Shown: positions 1-7,919, numbered from the stretch's first letter. The stretch: 8,837 bases of DNA from Eubacterium sp. (GCA_017419895.1 JAFOKI010000152.1:1-8837); one strand, 5' to 3'. Numbers and translations: made by a program. Notes: generated from the sequence alone by a model not told the origin.

Positions 1-3000
1 GAGCGTTCCTGTATATCTCAATCTGCACCGCGTATTTATCCCTAATGCGTTCAATTTCTTTTTCATACGGAACACGCTCATCCATATAACTGCTCTTGTA
101 ATCTATCAGTACAAGTTTGCCGTTTTCCTCAAAGAAACAGTCTATTACTCCCTGAACCGAGATTTTCTCGGTACCTGTGGAATTGACTATGATTTTCGGC
201 ATTCCGTATGTGACTTCATCTGTGGTTTCTCCAGGAGAACCTTGATCTTCATTGTTCATTATTCCGGCTATCTCCGCCAGACTCCTGACTGGCATGAGAT
301 ATGTAAAAGGCTGTTCGCGGAACAGTCTGCCTTCAGCAGCGGCCGCGGCGCACCTTTTACCAAGTTCCGAATCAAAGAACCGGCTGATGTTTTCGGGATC
401 CAGCTGCCCCGCTTCCTCGCTTTGCAGCACGCCGGTCTGAACCATATCGTTTATCGTGTCTTTTATATACCCCAGGCCATCATTCGCGGCTTGAACGAAA
501 TCTATCTTCTCAAAAATTCTGTGGTAAAGTGTCCCCTTCCCAGCCGCAGTAAGCGTTCCGGTTTCCGCAGTGCGCCTCAATGAATGACCATTCGGGCGTG
601 CGGGCACCATCCATCTCACTTCTTTCAGTTTTCCCTTTTCGCTTATCGTGACCAGTCTTCCGCGGTCCTGATTGATCTCGCTGACGCTGTATTTCGATTT
701 GAGATCATGAAGAAGCGGATACGGGTATTCGTATTCCAACCGCTCCGCGACGATCCTTCTCTGTTCAGCTGTCGGTTCACCGTCAAAAATGCTGTCGGAA
801 AGAGGATCGAGCCTGCCTCCCGCAGATTTTGGCAGCTCCAGTTCAGATATACCGGTAAAGGATGTATCCGGAAGGTACCCCAGCATTTTAAGGAAACTGC
901 CGCAAGAGACAAGTCCCGCCTGCTTTTCAAGCAGGAACTTTTCTTCTCCATGCACAGTGCCCGTCATGATGAGTTTCTCGCGCGCCCTTGTCAGCGCGAC
1001 ATAAAGCACCCTTACGTTTTCTTCTTCCTCTTCCTGTTTTTTGCGGATCATGATCAGATCGCGTATGAGAGTGGACCGCTTTGTCCTGCGCGCCGGATCG
1101 ACGAGTTCCATGCCGAGCCCTATGTCTTTGTGATATACTATGTCACCGCTTGTCGTATATTTGAGATCGTTCCCCATCCCGGCAACTATCACCATCGGAA
1201 ACTCAAGACCTTTGCTCTTGTGTATGGTCATCACACGGACAACATTGTCAGCCTCGCTTATCATGCGCGCCTGTCCGCTCGTGATGTCACGCTGCTTGAG
1301 CTTATCAACATATTTAATAAACGCGAAAAGCGAGCCCGTGATGCTCTCGGAGAAGCTTTCGGCCTTTTCTATGAGCGTCAGGAGATTTGCCTGTCTCTGG
1401 GCTCCGTCAGGCATCGCGCCTGCGGCGGCATAATATCCGCTTTCCCTAAGCAGCTTCCAAAGAAACTCCGCGAGCGGCATCGACACCGAAAGCTCCTTCC
1501 AGCGCCTGAGTTTTGCTATAACAAAGCTGCACTTATCCCTGAGCCCCTTGACATGTTCATCACTGCCAGACGCAGCGTACTTATAAAAAGCCTTCACATA
1601 CGACATGCGCGGATACGCATACCTCACAGCAGCGAGTTCATCCTCCCTGAATCCGAATATCTCTGAACGCAGGACGCTTATCATCGGGATATCCTGATAT
1701 CTGTTGTCGATCACCGCAAGAAGATTCATGAATACGCTTATCTCAATCCTGTCGAAATACCCGTCGTCCTCTTCCACGTACAGGGGTATCCCGTATTTCT
1801 TCATGACCTCTTCCCATGCAGCCGCGGTATGCGACGTCGATCTCATGAGAATCACTATATCCCTGTAATCAAGCCGGCTTATCTTTCCGCCGCGTCTCGG
1901 ATCCTCGTACGGCATTCCGATGCTGTCTTTAATTATCCTGGCACAAAGGACAGCCTCGCGCTGCGTTTTCTTCATATCCATGAGTTCGGTGAGCGCAGGG
2001 TCTTCAGGTGGAACACTGTCAGCAGGATCCCCCGGCGCATCTGCATCCTCACAGGCTTCCGATTCTTCCCTGGCTTCATCCAAAAGCACGAGATTCGGCT
2101 CGTACGAATACTTCCCTGCATACGGCGCGCCGGGATAAAGCATCGCGTCTTCATCATATCCTTCCATAACAGGTTCGAATATCCTGTTTATCGTGTCCAG
2201 TATGACCGGTTTGCTCCTGAAATTCCGGTTAAGATCGATTTTTTCTTTCAACGATCCCGGAGTTTTCATTTCTTCGCGGTAATCATCGTACTTGCCGCGG
2301 AATATCTCGGGTTCAGCGAGCCGGAATTTATAAATGCTCTGTTTTATGTCCCCTACCATGAATAGATTGTCTTCACGGCTGATTTTCCCGACGATCGCCT
2401 CCTGAACAAGGCTCGTATCCTGGTATTCGTCAATGAAAATATAGTCAAATCTGTCCCTGTATTCTGCGGCAGCTTCAGGATTTTTGAGTACGCCAAGACA
2501 CAAATGCTCTATGTCGCTAAAATCTATACCGTTTTTTTCGGCCTTTTTTGCATGAAACAATTCGTCATACTCTTTCAGGAGGCTAAGCAGCGTCTCTGCC
2601 TCAGGCGCAGTCTTCCGTATGTCCTCATATAACAAAGCCGGCTCCGCCGAAAACAGCTCTTTTTCCAGATTCTTCAGCTTATCTTTCAGGTTTTCTATCA
2701 GAAGCTTGACAGCCGGTTTGACCGATTCCAGCGCATCCTTTTCGGATTTTTTTACTCTGAGCTGAGGCCAGCTGACCGAGGTGATCCATACGCGTGCCGC
2801 TTTGTGATCACGCGCCTTCGCGCCGGCAGCGGCACTCTCCAGAGTTTCCAGAACACCGTCATATTTTTTAGCCATAAGCACGGCGCCGGCTCCATCAAGT
2901 ATCCTCACAAGCCTTATCACGCCTTCTTTTACCGATTCTACAGTTTCAAGCGCGACATCCCAGAAAAACTCCATCGCGGGCGATCCGGCAATTTCCTCGT

Positions 3001-3586
3001 CAGTTCCCGACAAAAGCCTGACATGCTCCTCAAGAGTTCCGAACGGATCCGGAAGAGACATGATTGTTTTATACATGTTGGAAACGGCTTTTCTTGCCAA
3101 TTCATCTGTTTTCTCTGAACTGTATCTGTCCATGAAATCGAAGAACTGCTTATCCCCGCTCTCGTAATGCCTGTCAAAAAGCTCATCAAGCGCTTCTTCC
3201 GCAAGTATCGCTGTCTGACCTTCATCAAGTATTCCGAAACCCGGATTTAGTCCTGTAAGATGAAAATATCGCTTGGTTACATCAAGCGCGAATGCATGGA
3301 ACGTGCTGATCTGCGCGCGCGGAAGAAGCTCCAGCTGTTTCCGGAGTTCAGGTCTGGTACGCGATGCCGCTCTTATCGATCTTCTGATCTTTTCTTTCAT
3401 TTCCTGGGCGGCCGCATTCGTAAATGTAACGATAAGCATCCTGTCTAGCGAGGCATTGCCTTCCATGATCATCGTCTTAACGCGTTCGACCATCACGGTG
3501 GTTTTTCCCGAACCGGCTGCCGCGGATACAAGTATGCTTTTATTTCTCAGATCTATTGCTCTTTTTTGCTCTTCAGTCCATGCCAT
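1..3586 (-). CDS. addA: ATP-dependent helicase/nuclease subunit A (AddA/RexA), C-terminus cut by window edge
   Basis: AddA is the UvrD-like helicase and RecB-type nuclease subunit of AddAB, which resects double-strand breaks for RecA loading in Firmicutes. The frame is open from ATG 3586 to the left edge (1195 codons, no stop). Visible in order: Q-motif TEEQ with Q7; Walker A AAAGSGKTT at 22-30; Walker B IDEYQDTS around 385-392 (D386, E387); an acidic, Pro-containing linker at about 503-531; helicase motif MTIHKSKGLEFP at 786-797; motif VI VALTRARE at 863-870; GTLYH with H1022; and the nuclease core GVID (D1149), LIDYKSS (D1162, K1164) then YAVQIEIY. Helicase and nuclease sites both look intact. 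Family members run to about 1230 residues, so roughly 25-45 are missing. The next upstream ATG (3581 side) meets a stop at once, and GGGGG sits 9 nt before ATG 3586. addB, usually just upstream, is absent there: the neighbour is divergent gpmI. Identity is confident. Confidence 0.95.
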   Translation of the reverse strand, partial: MAWTEEQKRAIDLRNKSILVSAAAGSGKTTVMVERVKTMIMEGNASLDRMLIVTFTNAAAQEMKEKIRRSIRAASRTRPELRKQLELLPRAQISTFHAFALDVTKRYFHLTGLNPGFGILDEGQTAILAEEALDELFDRHYESGDKQFFDFMDRYSSEKTDELARKAVSNMYKTIMSLPDPFGTLEEHVRLLSGTDEEIAGSPAMEFFWDVALETVESVKEGVIRLVRILDGAGAVLMAKKYDGVLETLESAAAGAKARDHKAARVWITSVSWPQLRVKKSEKDALESVKPAVKLLIENLKDKLKNLEKELFSAEPALLYEDIRKTAPEAETLLSLLKEYDELFHAKKAEKNGIDFSDIEHLCLGVLKNPEAAAEYRDRFDYIFIDEYQDTSLVQEAIVGKISREDNLFMVGDIKQSIYKFRLAEPEIFRGKYDDYREEMKTPGSLKEKIDLNRNFRSKPVILDTINRIFEPVMEGYDEDAMLYPGAPYAGKYSYEPNLVLLDEAREESEACEDADAPGDPADSVPPEDPALTELMDMKKTQREAVLCARIIKDSIGMPYEDPRRGGKISRLDYRDIVILMRSTSHTAAAWEEVMKKYGIPLYVEEDDGYFDRIEISVFMNLLAVIDNRYQDIPMISVLRSEIFGFREDELAAVRYAYPRMSYVKAFYKYAASGSDEHVKGLRDKCSFVIAKLRRWKELSVSMPLAEFLWKLLRESGYYAAAGAMPDGAQRQANLLTLIEKAESFSESITGSLFAFIKYVDKLKQRDITSGQARMISEADNVVRVMTIHKSKGLEFPMVIVAGMGNDLKYTTSGDIVYHKDIGLGMELVDPARRTKRSTLIRDLIMIRKKQEEEEENVRVLYVALTRAREKLIMTGTVHGEEKFLLEKQAGLVSCGSFLKMLGYLPDTSFTGISELELPKSAGGRLDPLSDSIFDGEPTAEQRRIVAERLEYEYPYPLLHDLKSKYSVSEINQDRGRLVTISEKGKLKEVRWMVPARPNGHSLRRTAETGTLTAAGKGTLYHRIFEKIDFVQAANDGLGYIKDTINDMVQTGVLQSEEAGQLDPENISRFFDSELGKRCAAAAAEGRLFREQPFTYLMPVRSLAEIAGIMNNEDQGSPGETTDEVTYGMPKIIVNSTGTEKISVQGVIDCFFEENGKLVLIDYKSSYMDERVPYEKEIERIRDKYAVQIEIYRNA

Positions 3587-3613
3587 GCTTTGTTTCCCCC
3601 GCATTCGGCTAAT

Positions 3614-3622
3614 ATTATATCA
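3614..3622 (-). promoter_or_regulatory. Putative extended -10 promoter of addA
   Basis: On the minus strand this reads TGATATAAT, a perfect TATAAT hexamer preceded by the TGn extension of extended -10 promoters. No good -35 hexamer lies 16-18 nt upstream, which fits an extended -10 type. The predicted start would be near 3607, leaving a leader of about 20 nt that includes the GGGGG at 3596-3600 before the addA ATG. The motif is directly visible; promoter activity is inferred. Confidence 0.55.
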
Positions 3623-3661
3623 AATATTGAGATTCCCGTATATTTAAGCACCTGTTTTTTG

Positions 3662-3679
3662 TGGTATGATTGTTATGAT
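3662..3679 (+). promoter_or_regulatory. Tandem extended -10-like elements facing gpmI
   Basis: Two adjacent 9-bp units, TGGTATGAT (3662-3670) and TGTTATGAT (3671-3679), each combine TGn with a -10-like TATGAT, a 5/6 match to TATAAT. Matching -35 boxes are weak: the best is TTTAAG at 3643-3648, 16 nt before the first hexamer. Either unit could drive the gpmI transcript, giving a leader of roughly 95-110 nt. Which one is used cannot be told from sequence. Confidence 0.4.
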
Positions 3680-3702
3680 AATGCATATGATGATTCATTA
3701 TC
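3677..3702. repeat. Inverted repeat GATAATG-N12-CATTATC, possible operator
   Basis: Perfect 7-bp arms at 3677-3683 and 3696-3702 are separated by 12 nt. The left arm overlaps the second -10-like element facing gpmI, a position where a dimeric repressor could block transcription. The region is AT-rich, so a 7-bp match could be chance, and no regulator gene is nearby. This is offered only as a candidate binding site. Confidence 0.22.
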
Positions 3703-3766
3703 CCGCGTAAGTGTGCGGAACATCGATACCATCCATATACATTCTACATAATCAACTGTCCCAAAA

Positions 3767-3772
3767 AAGAGG
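3767..3772 (+). promoter_or_regulatory. Ribosome binding site of gpmI
   Basis: AAGAGG ends 9 nt before ATG 3782. It is the only good Shine-Dalgarno match nearby, and it supports that start. Confidence 0.75.
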
Positions 3773-3781
3773 TACGATCAT

Positions 3782-5332
3782 ATGAGCAAAAAACCTTCGA
3801 TGATACTTATAATGGACGGCTTCGGCCTGAACCCCGAAACTTACGGCAATGCTATCGCACAAGCCGAAACTCCGGCACTTGACGCGATTTTTGCGAAATA
3901 CCCGATGACACAGATCAACGCATCCGGGCTCCCCGTCGGACTCCCGGACGGACAGATGGGCAATTCTGAAGTCGGTCATCTGAATATAGGAGGCGGCAGG
4001 ATCGTCTATCAGGACCTGAGCCTCATAACACATGCCATAGAAACCGGTTCGTTCTTCGAGAACAAAGCGCTTCTTTCCGCTATGGAACACGTTAAGGCGA
4101 ACTCCTCCACGCTGCATTTTGCCGGACTCCTTTCAGACGGCGGAGTCCACAGCCATATCGATCATCTTTTCGCTCTGATTGACATGGCGAAAAAACAGGG
4201 CGTGGAAAGCCTGACCGTGCACTGTTTCCTCGACGGACGTGATGTACCGCCGCGCTGCGCGAAAGAATACATCATTCAGCTTCGCGATAAAATCAAGGAG
4301 ACCGGCCTGGGAAGGATCGGCGTGATTTCCGGCCGTTACTACGCGATGGACCGCGACAAGAGGTGGGAACGCGTCAGCGAAGCATATAACGCGATGACTC
4401 TGGGACAAGGGTACGAAGCGTCATCGGGCACAGATGCAATCGATATGGCTTATGAACGTGACGAGAACGATGAATTCGTAAAACCCACGCTTGTCCGCTG
4501 CGGTGAAATGCCGTGCGGGGACGATCCCGATCTCAGGCTCGTCGGCGACGGCGACAGCGTGATATTCTTCAACTTCAGACCCGACAGAGCCCGCGAGATA
4601 ACGAGGGCGTTCGTGGACCCGGACTTTGACGGCTTTGTCAGAGAGAAGACCGTAAATGACCTTTGTTATGTTTGCATGACCGAATATGACAAAACCATGC
4701 CGAACGTAACGGTCGCATATCCTCCCGAAACATACAAGAACACCCTTGGCGAATACATCTCAAGCCTCGGCCTGAAACAGCTCAGGATAGCCGAAACCGA
4801 AAAATACGCGCACGTCACATTCTTCTTCAACGGCGGAGTCGAGGCTCCGAATCCCGGGGAAGACAGGATACTCATTCCTTCACCCAAGGTCGCGACTTAC
4901 GACCTCAAGCCTGAGATGAGCGCCTACGAAATAACTGACAAAGTGATCGAGCAGATAGAACGCGATTTCTATGATGTCATTGTTCTTAATTTCGCAAATG
5001 CTGACATGGTAGGACACACCGGCGTTATGGAAGCCGCAATAAAAGCGATCGAAACGCTCGATGCGTGCGTGCCCAGGATCGTGGACGCTGTGCTCGCGAA
5101 AGGCGGCCAGATACTGCTCACAGCCGACCATGGGAACGCGGACGTCATGCTTGACGCGGACGGCAACACCGTTACTGCTCATTCGACCAATCCCGTACCG
5201 CTTGTTCATATCGCTGCCTCGCCATCCAAGCTCGCTTCCGGCGGCAAACTGGCAGACATCGCACCGACGCTCCTGTCCCTGATGGGACTTGAGATACCAC
5301 CCGAAATGACCGGAACAGATCTTACGAGGTGA
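3782..5332 (+). CDS. gpmI: 2,3-bisphosphoglycerate-independent phosphoglycerate mutase
   Basis: This cytosolic glycolytic and gluconeogenic enzyme interconverts 3-phosphoglycerate and 2-phosphoglycerate through a phosphoserine intermediate, using two Mn ions; it belongs to the alkaline phosphatase superfamily. The length of 516 residues matches the usual ~510. All key residues are seen. The N-terminal phosphatase part has DGFG with D12 and the nucleophile Ser62 in GNSEVGH. The inserted transferase domain (about 77-315) has DGRDVPP and NFRPDRAREITRAF for phosphate and substrate binding. The C-terminal phosphatase half has DMVGH (D408, H412), TADHGN (D449, H450) and AHST (H467). These correspond, with a shift of about five, to the metal ligands known from the Geobacillus stearothermophilus enzyme. 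It stands alone here rather than in a gap-pgk-tpi-gpmI-eno cluster, with a long AT-rich leader. Its stop codon lies inside the ribosome binding site of the next gene, so the two are coupled. Confidence 0.98.
   Translation: MSKKPSMILIMDGFGLNPETYGNAIAQAETPALDAIFAKYPMTQINASGLPVGLPDGQMGNSEVGHLNIGGGRIVYQDLSLITHAIETGSFFENKALLSAMEHVKANSSTLHFAGLLSDGGVHSHIDHLFALIDMAKKQGVESLTVHCFLDGRDVPPRCAKEYIIQLRDKIKETGLGRIGVISGRYYAMDRDKRWERVSEAYNAMTLGQGYEASSGTDAIDMAYERDENDEFVKPTLVRCGEMPCGDDPDLRLVGDGDSVIFFNFRPDRAREITRAFVDPDFDGFVREKTVNDLCYVCMTEYDKTMPNVTVAYPPETYKNTLGEYISSLGLKQLRIAETEKYAHVTFFFNGGVEAPNPGEDRILIPSPKVATYDLKPEMSAYEITDKVIEQIERDFYDVIVLNFANADMVGHTGVMEAAIKAIETLDACVPRIVDAVLAKGGQILLTADHGNADVMLDADGNTVTAHSTNPVPLVHIAASPSKLASGGKLADIAPTLLSLMGLEIPPEMTGTDLTR
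5326..5331 (+). promoter_or_regulatory. Ribosome binding site that fixes the EEP gene start and overlaps the gpmI stop
   Basis: GAGGTG sits 6 nt before ATG 5338 and contains the first two bases of the gpmI TGA at 5330-5332. A GTG at 5329 is in frame with the EEP gene, but it lies inside this site and has no good site of its own, so ATG 5338 is the better start. The overlap implies translational coupling. Confidence 0.75.
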
Positions 5333-5337
5333 ATAAC

Positions 5338-6435
5338 ATGGCAAAGAAAGAAAAAAAGAAAAGATCATTTTTTGGAAAACTGATCCGTTTCATACTGTTT
5401 CTGATCCTGATACTCGTGCTTCTTGTATGCGGATTCTTTGGTTTCCTCACTGTAAAAGAATACAAACCCGCGGATATCGTTCCCGCGGAAACAAAAGGCG
5501 CATCCGCGGAGAATGAGATCGCTGTCAGTGACGAGCAGACGATCATGTCATGGAATATAGGTTACGGAGCGCTAGGTGACAATGCGGATTTCTTCATGGA
5601 CGGGGGAACGAGCGTAATGACCGCGGATGCTGTACGGCTCGCCGAAAACCTGGAGAATATACGTTATGAAATCAATCTGGTTTCGCCGGATTTCGCCCTG
5701 CTCCAGGAAGTCGACACGGGTTCCAGCCGTTCACATTTCGCTGACGAGCAGGCTGATATAGTTAACGAATTCCAGCAGTACGAAAGCGCTTTCGGATACA
5801 ATTTCAAAGTTCCGTTCGTGCCTTACCCATGGCCTCCGATCGGAACCGTGAACAGCGGTATCCTTACTCTTTCAGACACGACTATCAATGATCCCGTAAG
5901 AGTCGCGCTCCCCTGCCCGTTCGAATGGCCGGTAAGACTTGCGAACCTCAAACGCTGCCTCCTCGTGAGCCGTATCCCGATCCTTGATTCAGAAAAGGAA
6001 CTGGTGCTGATCAATCTCCACCTTGAAGCTTATGACAGCGGTGAAGGAAAGACAGCACAGACAAAAGTACTCAAGGATTTCATGGAGCAGGAACTCGCAA
6101 AAGGCAACTATGTCATAGCGGGCGGCGACTTCAACCAGTCGCTCTCTGAAGAAGACCGTCTAAAATACCCGCAGCAGGAAGGTAAGTGGGCTGCAGGCGT
6201 TATGGACACCGAGCAGTTCTCGGCCGGATGGCAGTTCATCACCGATAACAGCGCGCCTACATGCAGGTCGCTCGACCAGTCGTACAAAGACGCTGACAAG
6301 TCAACTTTCCAGTACTACATGATAGACGGCTTCATAGTATCGCCAAATATCCAGGTGAATTCCGTCGAAACGCAGGACCTCGACTTCGTATCATCCGACC
6401 ACAACCCGGTAGTCATGAAATTCAAGCTTAAATAA
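5338..6435 (+). CDS. Membrane-anchored endonuclease/exonuclease/phosphatase (EEP) family protein
   Basis: This 365-residue protein has a Lys/Arg-rich start (residues 2-9), one hydrophobic segment at about 15-37, and then a DNase I/sphingomyelinase-like fold. Family motifs appear in order: MSWNIGYG with N73, LLQEVD with E124, INLHLEAY with H228, GGDFN with D264 and N266, YMIDGF with D330, and SSDHN with D354 and H355. The metal-dependent phosphodiesterase active site therefore looks complete. Members of this fold cut nucleic acids, phosphoinositides, sphingomyelin or other phosphoesters; the true substrate cannot be read from the sequence. The lone N-terminal segment with positive charges before it suggests an N-in topology and a catalytic domain outside the membrane. 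No lipobox (Val, not Ala/Gly/Ser, precedes C31) and no clear signal peptidase site are visible, so it is probably anchored. It is cotranscribed and translationally coupled with gpmI, and a terminator follows its stop. The family call is confident; the substrate is unknown. Confidence 0.9.
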   Translation: MAKKEKKKRSFFGKLIRFILFLILILVLLVCGFFGFLTVKEYKPADIVPAETKGASAENEIAVSDEQTIMSWNIGYGALGDNADFFMDGGTSVMTADAVRLAENLENIRYEINLVSPDFALLQEVDTGSSRSHFADEQADIVNEFQQYESAFGYNFKVPFVPYPWPPIGTVNSGILTLSDTTINDPVRVALPCPFEWPVRLANLKRCLLVSRIPILDSEKELVLINLHLEAYDSGEGKTAQTKVLKDFMEQELAKGNYVIAGGDFNQSLSEEDRLKYPQQEGKWAAGVMDTEQFSAGWQFITDNSAPTCRSLDQSYKDADKSTFQYYMIDGFIVSPNIQVNSVETQDLDFVSSDHNPVVMKFKLK

Positions 6436-6457
6436 AAGTAATTTGATCCAAACCCGA

Positions 6458-6483
6458 GGGGCCGCCGATGCGGCCCCTTTTGT
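6458..6483 (+). terminator. Intrinsic terminator of the gpmI-EEP operon
   Basis: A perfect 8-bp GC-rich stem (GGGGCCGC at 6458-6465, GCGGCCCC at 6470-6477) with loop CGAT is followed by TTTTGT. It begins 22 nt after the EEP stop codon. On the opposite strand it lacks a T-run, so it serves the plus strand. Confidence 0.92.
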
Positions 6484-6518
6484 ATAAAAAGAAAAGCTGC
6501 CGCTTCTTAAGCGGCAGC
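6482..6518 (-). terminator. Intrinsic terminator of the nitrilase-GNAT operon
   Basis: Read on the minus strand, a perfect 10-bp stem (GCTGCCGCTT and AAGCGGCAGC, 6496-6505 paired with 6509-6518) with a 3-nt loop is followed by TTTTCTTTTT. It lies about 20 nt beyond the GNAT stop codon. The plus strand has no T-run after the hairpin, so the direction is clear. Confidence 0.93.
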
Positions 6519-6537
6519 CCTGATCATTTCGACTATC

Positions 6538-7041
6538 TCAGCACTTTTCGTACGCCAGACGTTTCAGTTTCCCGTCCCCGATATAGACAATTCCGCGGTA
6601 ACTAAACCCGTTCTTGGTGACGAGAGCCTGCATAACTTTGTTGTCCTCATGAGTATCGAGTCTGACATGACCGTATTTTTCATATGCCCAGTCCAAGCAT
6701 CTCCGGCCTGCGCCTCTTCCCTGCGCGGAAGACGCGATGTGATGTATCACTGCGTATGGCGAGTCATCCAGCCAACTGCCTTCAATCTCATCGTAACAAG
6801 GTTCTGCATGTTCACCGTATTCCATGCAGAACACAGCCGCGATGTCCGCCGGATCCTGCTCATCTCCCGCCAGCACATAAAGACTTCCGTCCGAGATATT
6901 CTCACGGATGAGTTCTTCCGGCGGCCAGTTCCTCGAAGCCCATTGATCGGGATTACCATGTTCCACCATAAAGCGTCTTGCACCGGCAAATATTTCCATG
7001 ATTTCAGGCAAATCTTCCTGCCCGGCTTTTCTTACGTCCAT
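6538..7041 (-). CDS. GNAT family N-acetyltransferase
   Basis: This 167-residue, single-domain protein of normal GNAT length probably transfers an acetyl group from acetyl-CoA to an amine on a small molecule or protein; the acceptor is unknown. It opens with VRKAGQEDLPEIMEIF, typical of the first strand and helix. The acetyl-CoA pyrophosphate loop is IASSAQGRGAG at about 102-112, matching the Q/R-x-x-G-x-G/A rule (Q107, G110, G112). It is followed by RLDTHEDNKVMQ (127-138) and NGFSYRGIVYI (144-154), the usual C-terminal motif B region. ATG 7041 is chosen because the fold starts right there. Its ribosome binding site is mediocre: AGAGG abuts the ATG, and AAGG lies 10 nt upstream. It is the last gene of the unit, 22 nt after the nitrilase stop and just before the terminator. 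No membrane segments are seen. Confidence 0.88.
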   Translation of the reverse strand: MDVRKAGQEDLPEIMEIFAGARRFMVEHGNPDQWASRNWPPEELIRENISDGSLYVLAGDEQDPADIAAVFCMEYGEHAEPCYDEIEGSWLDDSPYAVIHHIASSAQGRGAGRRCLDWAYEKYGHVRLDTHEDNKVMQALVTKNGFSYRGIVYIGDGKLKRLAYEKC

Positions 7042-7063
7042 CCTCTACAAACCTTACCCGTGT

Positions 7064-7888
7064 CTATACCATCATAACTCCGTACAGATCTGTCCTTCTC
7101 GCATCCATAAGCGGCAGCTGGTCGCGAACACTGCTGATCATATCCGTATCGATTTCTTCCAGGATAAGACCAGGTTCACCGTCCAGTCTCGCGATCACTG
7201 TCCCCCACGGATCCACAATGAGAGAGTTACCGTATGAAACGTAAGGTCCGTTCTCGTCCCTTGCCGGAGCGCACCCGAGCATAAATACCTGATTGTCGAG
7301 AGCTCGCGATCTGTACAGAAGCTCCCAGTGCGCAGGTCCGGTCGACATGTTGAAGGCACCCGGCGCGAACAGAAGCTCTGCGCCTTGCAGCGCAAGGATC
7401 CTTGCCTGCTCGATAAATCTGATATCGAAACAAAGCACAATCCCCACCTTTGCATACGGTGTATAGATAAGCGTGATATCATCACCGGCAGAGAATGTAT
7501 CACTCTCTTTGAAATACTGTCCTCCTTTTACGTCGATGTCAAAAAGATGGACTTTCCTGTGACGCCCTATCTGGTTACCGTCCGGCCCGAATATAAAACA
7601 AGTATTATAAAGCTTGTTCTTCTCTTTCTCAGGCATCGAACCGCCGACCAGGTAGACCTTATTGTCCTCCGCCATTCTTCTTAACGCTTCCCATACGCGT
7701 TCACCCTTCGGTTCAGCGGCTTTTATGAATGAAGCTGTCTCATAAAGACAACAAAACATTTCCGGCAGGGATATGAGTTTGGCGCCTTGATCCGCAGCTC
7801 TCTTAACATATTCCGCCGCAGTACGGAGATTCGCTTCTTTATCTTCGACAACCGGCATCTGCGCAAGCGCGACTTTCACTTTTGCCAT
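7064..7888 (-). CDS. Carbon-nitrogen hydrolase, Nit2/omega-amidase-like (downstream copy)
   Basis: This 274-residue cytosolic nitrilase-superfamily amidase carries the full catalytic triad: E43 in SLPEMF, K112 in HRKVHLFDIDV and C153 in LCFDIRF. It also has a second conserved glutamate, E189, in GPAHWELL. The stretch PGAFNMSTGPAHWELL with SRALDNQ, and the end PLMDARRTDLY, closely resemble mammalian Nit2, which deamidates alpha-ketoglutaramate and alpha-ketosuccinamate. An omega-amidase-type deamidation is therefore the best guess for substrate, but it is not proven. About 179 of 274 positions match the upstream neighbour without gaps (hand count, 65%), so the pair is a tandem duplication. It starts 31 nt after the neighbour's stop. 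Translation initiation looks weak: AAGGA at 7903-7907 is 14 nt from the ATG, and two out-of-frame ATGs lie between. No alternative in-frame start is present. Confidence 0.93.
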   Translation of the reverse strand: MAKVKVALAQMPVVEDKEANLRTAAEYVKRAADQGAKLISLPEMFCCLYETASFIKAAEPKGERVWEALRRMAEDNKVYLVGGSMPEKEKNKLYNTCFIFGPDGNQIGRHRKVHLFDIDVKGGQYFKESDTFSAGDDITLIYTPYAKVGIVLCFDIRFIEQARILALQGAELLFAPGAFNMSTGPAHWELLYRSRALDNQVFMLGCAPARDENGPYVSYGNSLIVDPWGTVIARLDGEPGLILEEIDTDMISSVRDQLPLMDARRTDLYGVMMV

Positions 7889-7919
7889 AACATTACCATT
7901 TATCCTTACTGATCGGCTG

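Noticed and set aside
584..1666. A 360-codon plus-strand frame
   Set aside because: It lies wholly antisense to conserved addA helicase motifs, has a Phe/His/Arg-rich composition unlike a folded protein, and has no recognisable motif or ribosome binding site.
1985..2090. Acidic, Pro-containing stretch in AddA as a foreign insertion
   Set aside because: AddA proteins commonly carry a variable acidic linker at this point. The frame stays continuous and the flanking motifs are intact.
1829..2365. A 178-codon plus-strand frame
   Set aside because: It is antisense to the addA coding region between the DEYQDTS motif and the 786-797 motif, and its translation resembles no family.
5329..5337. GTG at 5329 as the EEP gene start
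   Set aside because: The codon is inside the Shine-Dalgarno sequence that serves ATG 5338 at ideal spacing.
4880..5368. A 162-codon minus-strand frame across the gpmI 3' end
   Set aside because: It runs opposite the catalytic C-terminal half of gpmI, where the plus frame is fully conserved. No start signal is seen.
5419..5433. Lipoprotein signal in the EEP protein (LLVC at residues 28-31)
   Set aside because: The residue before Cys is Val, which is not accepted in a lipobox (Ala, Gly or Ser expected), so a plain transmembrane anchor is preferred.
6649..7077. A 142-codon plus-strand frame
   Set aside because: It is antisense to the GNAT gene, whose acetyl-CoA loop and motif B are clear. The composition is not protein-like.
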